Below, piece after piece: positions 29,731-30,218 of a stretch of 30,218 nt of DNA. The stretch is from JBEKCB01 sp052139675 (GTDB lineage: Bacteria > Planctomycetota > Brocadiia > CAIUPP01). The position numbers and the translations under genes were made by a program. Location of the stretch: positions 1 through 30,218 of the forward strand of contig JBKQWE010000032.1 in the NCBI GenBank assembly GCA_052139675.1. Direction: 5' to 3'. The notes beneath the pieces were generated by a model that was given only the letters and a program-made list of their open reading frames with translations, was not told where the DNA came from and ran no database searches. Within the stretch, counting starts at the first letter, position 1; the number at the start of each line of letters is the position of its first letter.

Positions 29731-30028
29731 GGACTATTGGCGCGTGCTGCTGGAGCCGGTGCCGCCGGCGTTGGGACTGCCGCATCTGCGGAACGTGCAG
29801 ATCTCCGGCATCCGGGCGAGCGGCGCCGGCCGCGCGTTCGCGGTGAGTTCTTACGCGGATTCGCCGCTCGAGAATTTCACCTTCAAAGATGTGGACATTG
29901 AAGCCAAGACGGCGGGGAGCATTCAGAACGCGGAGAACTGGAAGTTCACCAAGACGCGTATTCAGACCGCAGACGGCAGCCAGGTGAGCGTGAAAGACAG
30001 CCGGGGCGTAACGGGGTTGACGCCTTAA
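29726..30028 (+). pseudogene. GH28 polygalacturonase-like protein, C-terminal fragment
   Basis: About 100 codons in one frame (VPDYWRVLLEPVPPALGLPH to a stop at 30028) look like the last turns of a GH28 right-handed beta-helix: NVQISGIRASGAGRAFAVSS, then SPLENFTFKDVDIEAKTAG and IQNAENWKFTKTRIQTADGS, regular strands ending in a short tail. GH28 enzymes hydrolyse pectin galacturonans and are normally over 400 residues. The 5' part is missing; upstream, the frame enters antisense dapF. The fragment and the dapF fragment abut head to head at about 29722-29731. Confidence 0.75.
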
Positions 30029-30218
30029 GCGCTGAAGTAGCGAAGGTGCTCCGCGCCACGAGTAGGGCGCAGGCGAAAGCGACTAGGCTTGACCATTGAA
30101 TCAACCGCCGGTGGTTGCGGATGTATATTAAGCTGGCTTAAGCTAGACTGGCCGGACCGCCTGCGCCGTGTCCTTCACTGGACCGGAGGACATCCTTATC
30201 TCACCCAGCGATTGTGCA
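30029..30218. other. Terminal intergenic region, no gene seen
   Basis: This has only short patterns: a repeated TTAAGCTGGCTTAAGCTAG (30129-30147) whose CTAGACTGGCC part resembles the -10 region at 27630-27642, and weak A/T-rich stretches (TATATT 30124-30129) without a matching -35. A gene may begin beyond the window. Confidence 0.4.

Noticed and set aside
30089..30149. Promoter candidates near the right edge (TTGACC 30089, TATATT 30124, TAGACT 30144).
   Set aside because: No -35/-10 pair has 16-18 base spacing.

Overview
The window comes from a GC-rich, Gram-negative bacterium. Outer-membrane lipoproteins, a TolC-type channel, SPI and SPII signal peptides and TTGACA/TATAAT-like promoters all point that way. 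The gene set suggests an uncultured planctomycete or PVC-related lineage: Gfo/Idh/MocA oxidoreductase, URO-D-like methyltransferase family protein, giant alpha-2-macroglobulin, GT-C/TPR protein, DUF4380-like protein and GH28 remnant. That placement is inference from gene content; there is no rRNA or other taxonomic marker.

Layout. (1) 1-5162: repeat-derived DNA, then an export operon: TetR regulator with a palindromic operator on its own promoter, DHA3-type MFS pump, TolC-like lipoprotein and a second MFS protein. (2) 5163-5464: intergenic DNA built largely of dispersed repeats. (3) 5465-14107: a divergent pair, a 2078-residue alpha-2-macroglobulin with an intact CTEQ thioester on the minus strand and a CsgG-like, glycine-zipper, Trp-rich lipoprotein on the plus strand. 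(4) 14170-17335: URO-D family protein and a membrane GT-C/TPR protein. (5) 17416-26141: Gfo/Idh/MocA oxidoreductase, five consecutive paralogous genes (A-E) of a family I do not recognise, and a DUF4380-like mutarotase-fold protein. This cluster is the best candidate for an undescribed system. Four paralogues carry Sec signal peptides and near-identical translation leaders; the fifth has lost its signal. (6) 26262-27614: a compact operon behind a strong promoter and palindromic operator, encoding a Mu Gam-like DNA-end-binding protein and two small Cys-rich proteins. (7) 27600-29100: a more A/T-rich stretch with a small unknown ORF and a minus-strand SDH-type (ClpP/SppA fold) serine protease. 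(8) 29170-30028: the C-terminal half of dapF and the C-terminus of a GH28 protein, both missing their 5' parts at the same point.

A second theme is dispersed palindromic repeats. At least four kinds occur. (i) A 31-nt-arm element whose arms read HSERSEES/ASLRSA-like peptides: full copy at 22606-22691, single arms at 32-58 and 5379-5411. (ii) A 36-bp element that reads ARRSLGEGG, once in-frame inside the GT-C/TPR gene and once intergenic. (iii) A GCCGATT-unit inverted repeat that straddles the stop/start junction of neighbouring genes at two unrelated loci. (iv) A GCGCGCAG hairpin repeat at 62-81 and 5278-5297. One element sits inside a spacer that is otherwise conserved between the tandem paralogues, giving a built-in empty-site/filled-site comparison.

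How the genes may work together (inference): the 17.4-26.1 kb cluster looks like carbohydrate handling, with periplasmic (alpha/alpha)-rich proteins upstream of cytoplasmic sugar oxidation and mutarotase-like steps. The A2M and lipoprotein pair looks like envelope defence or surface structure. The first operon looks like regulated efflux lacking its own periplasmic adaptor.
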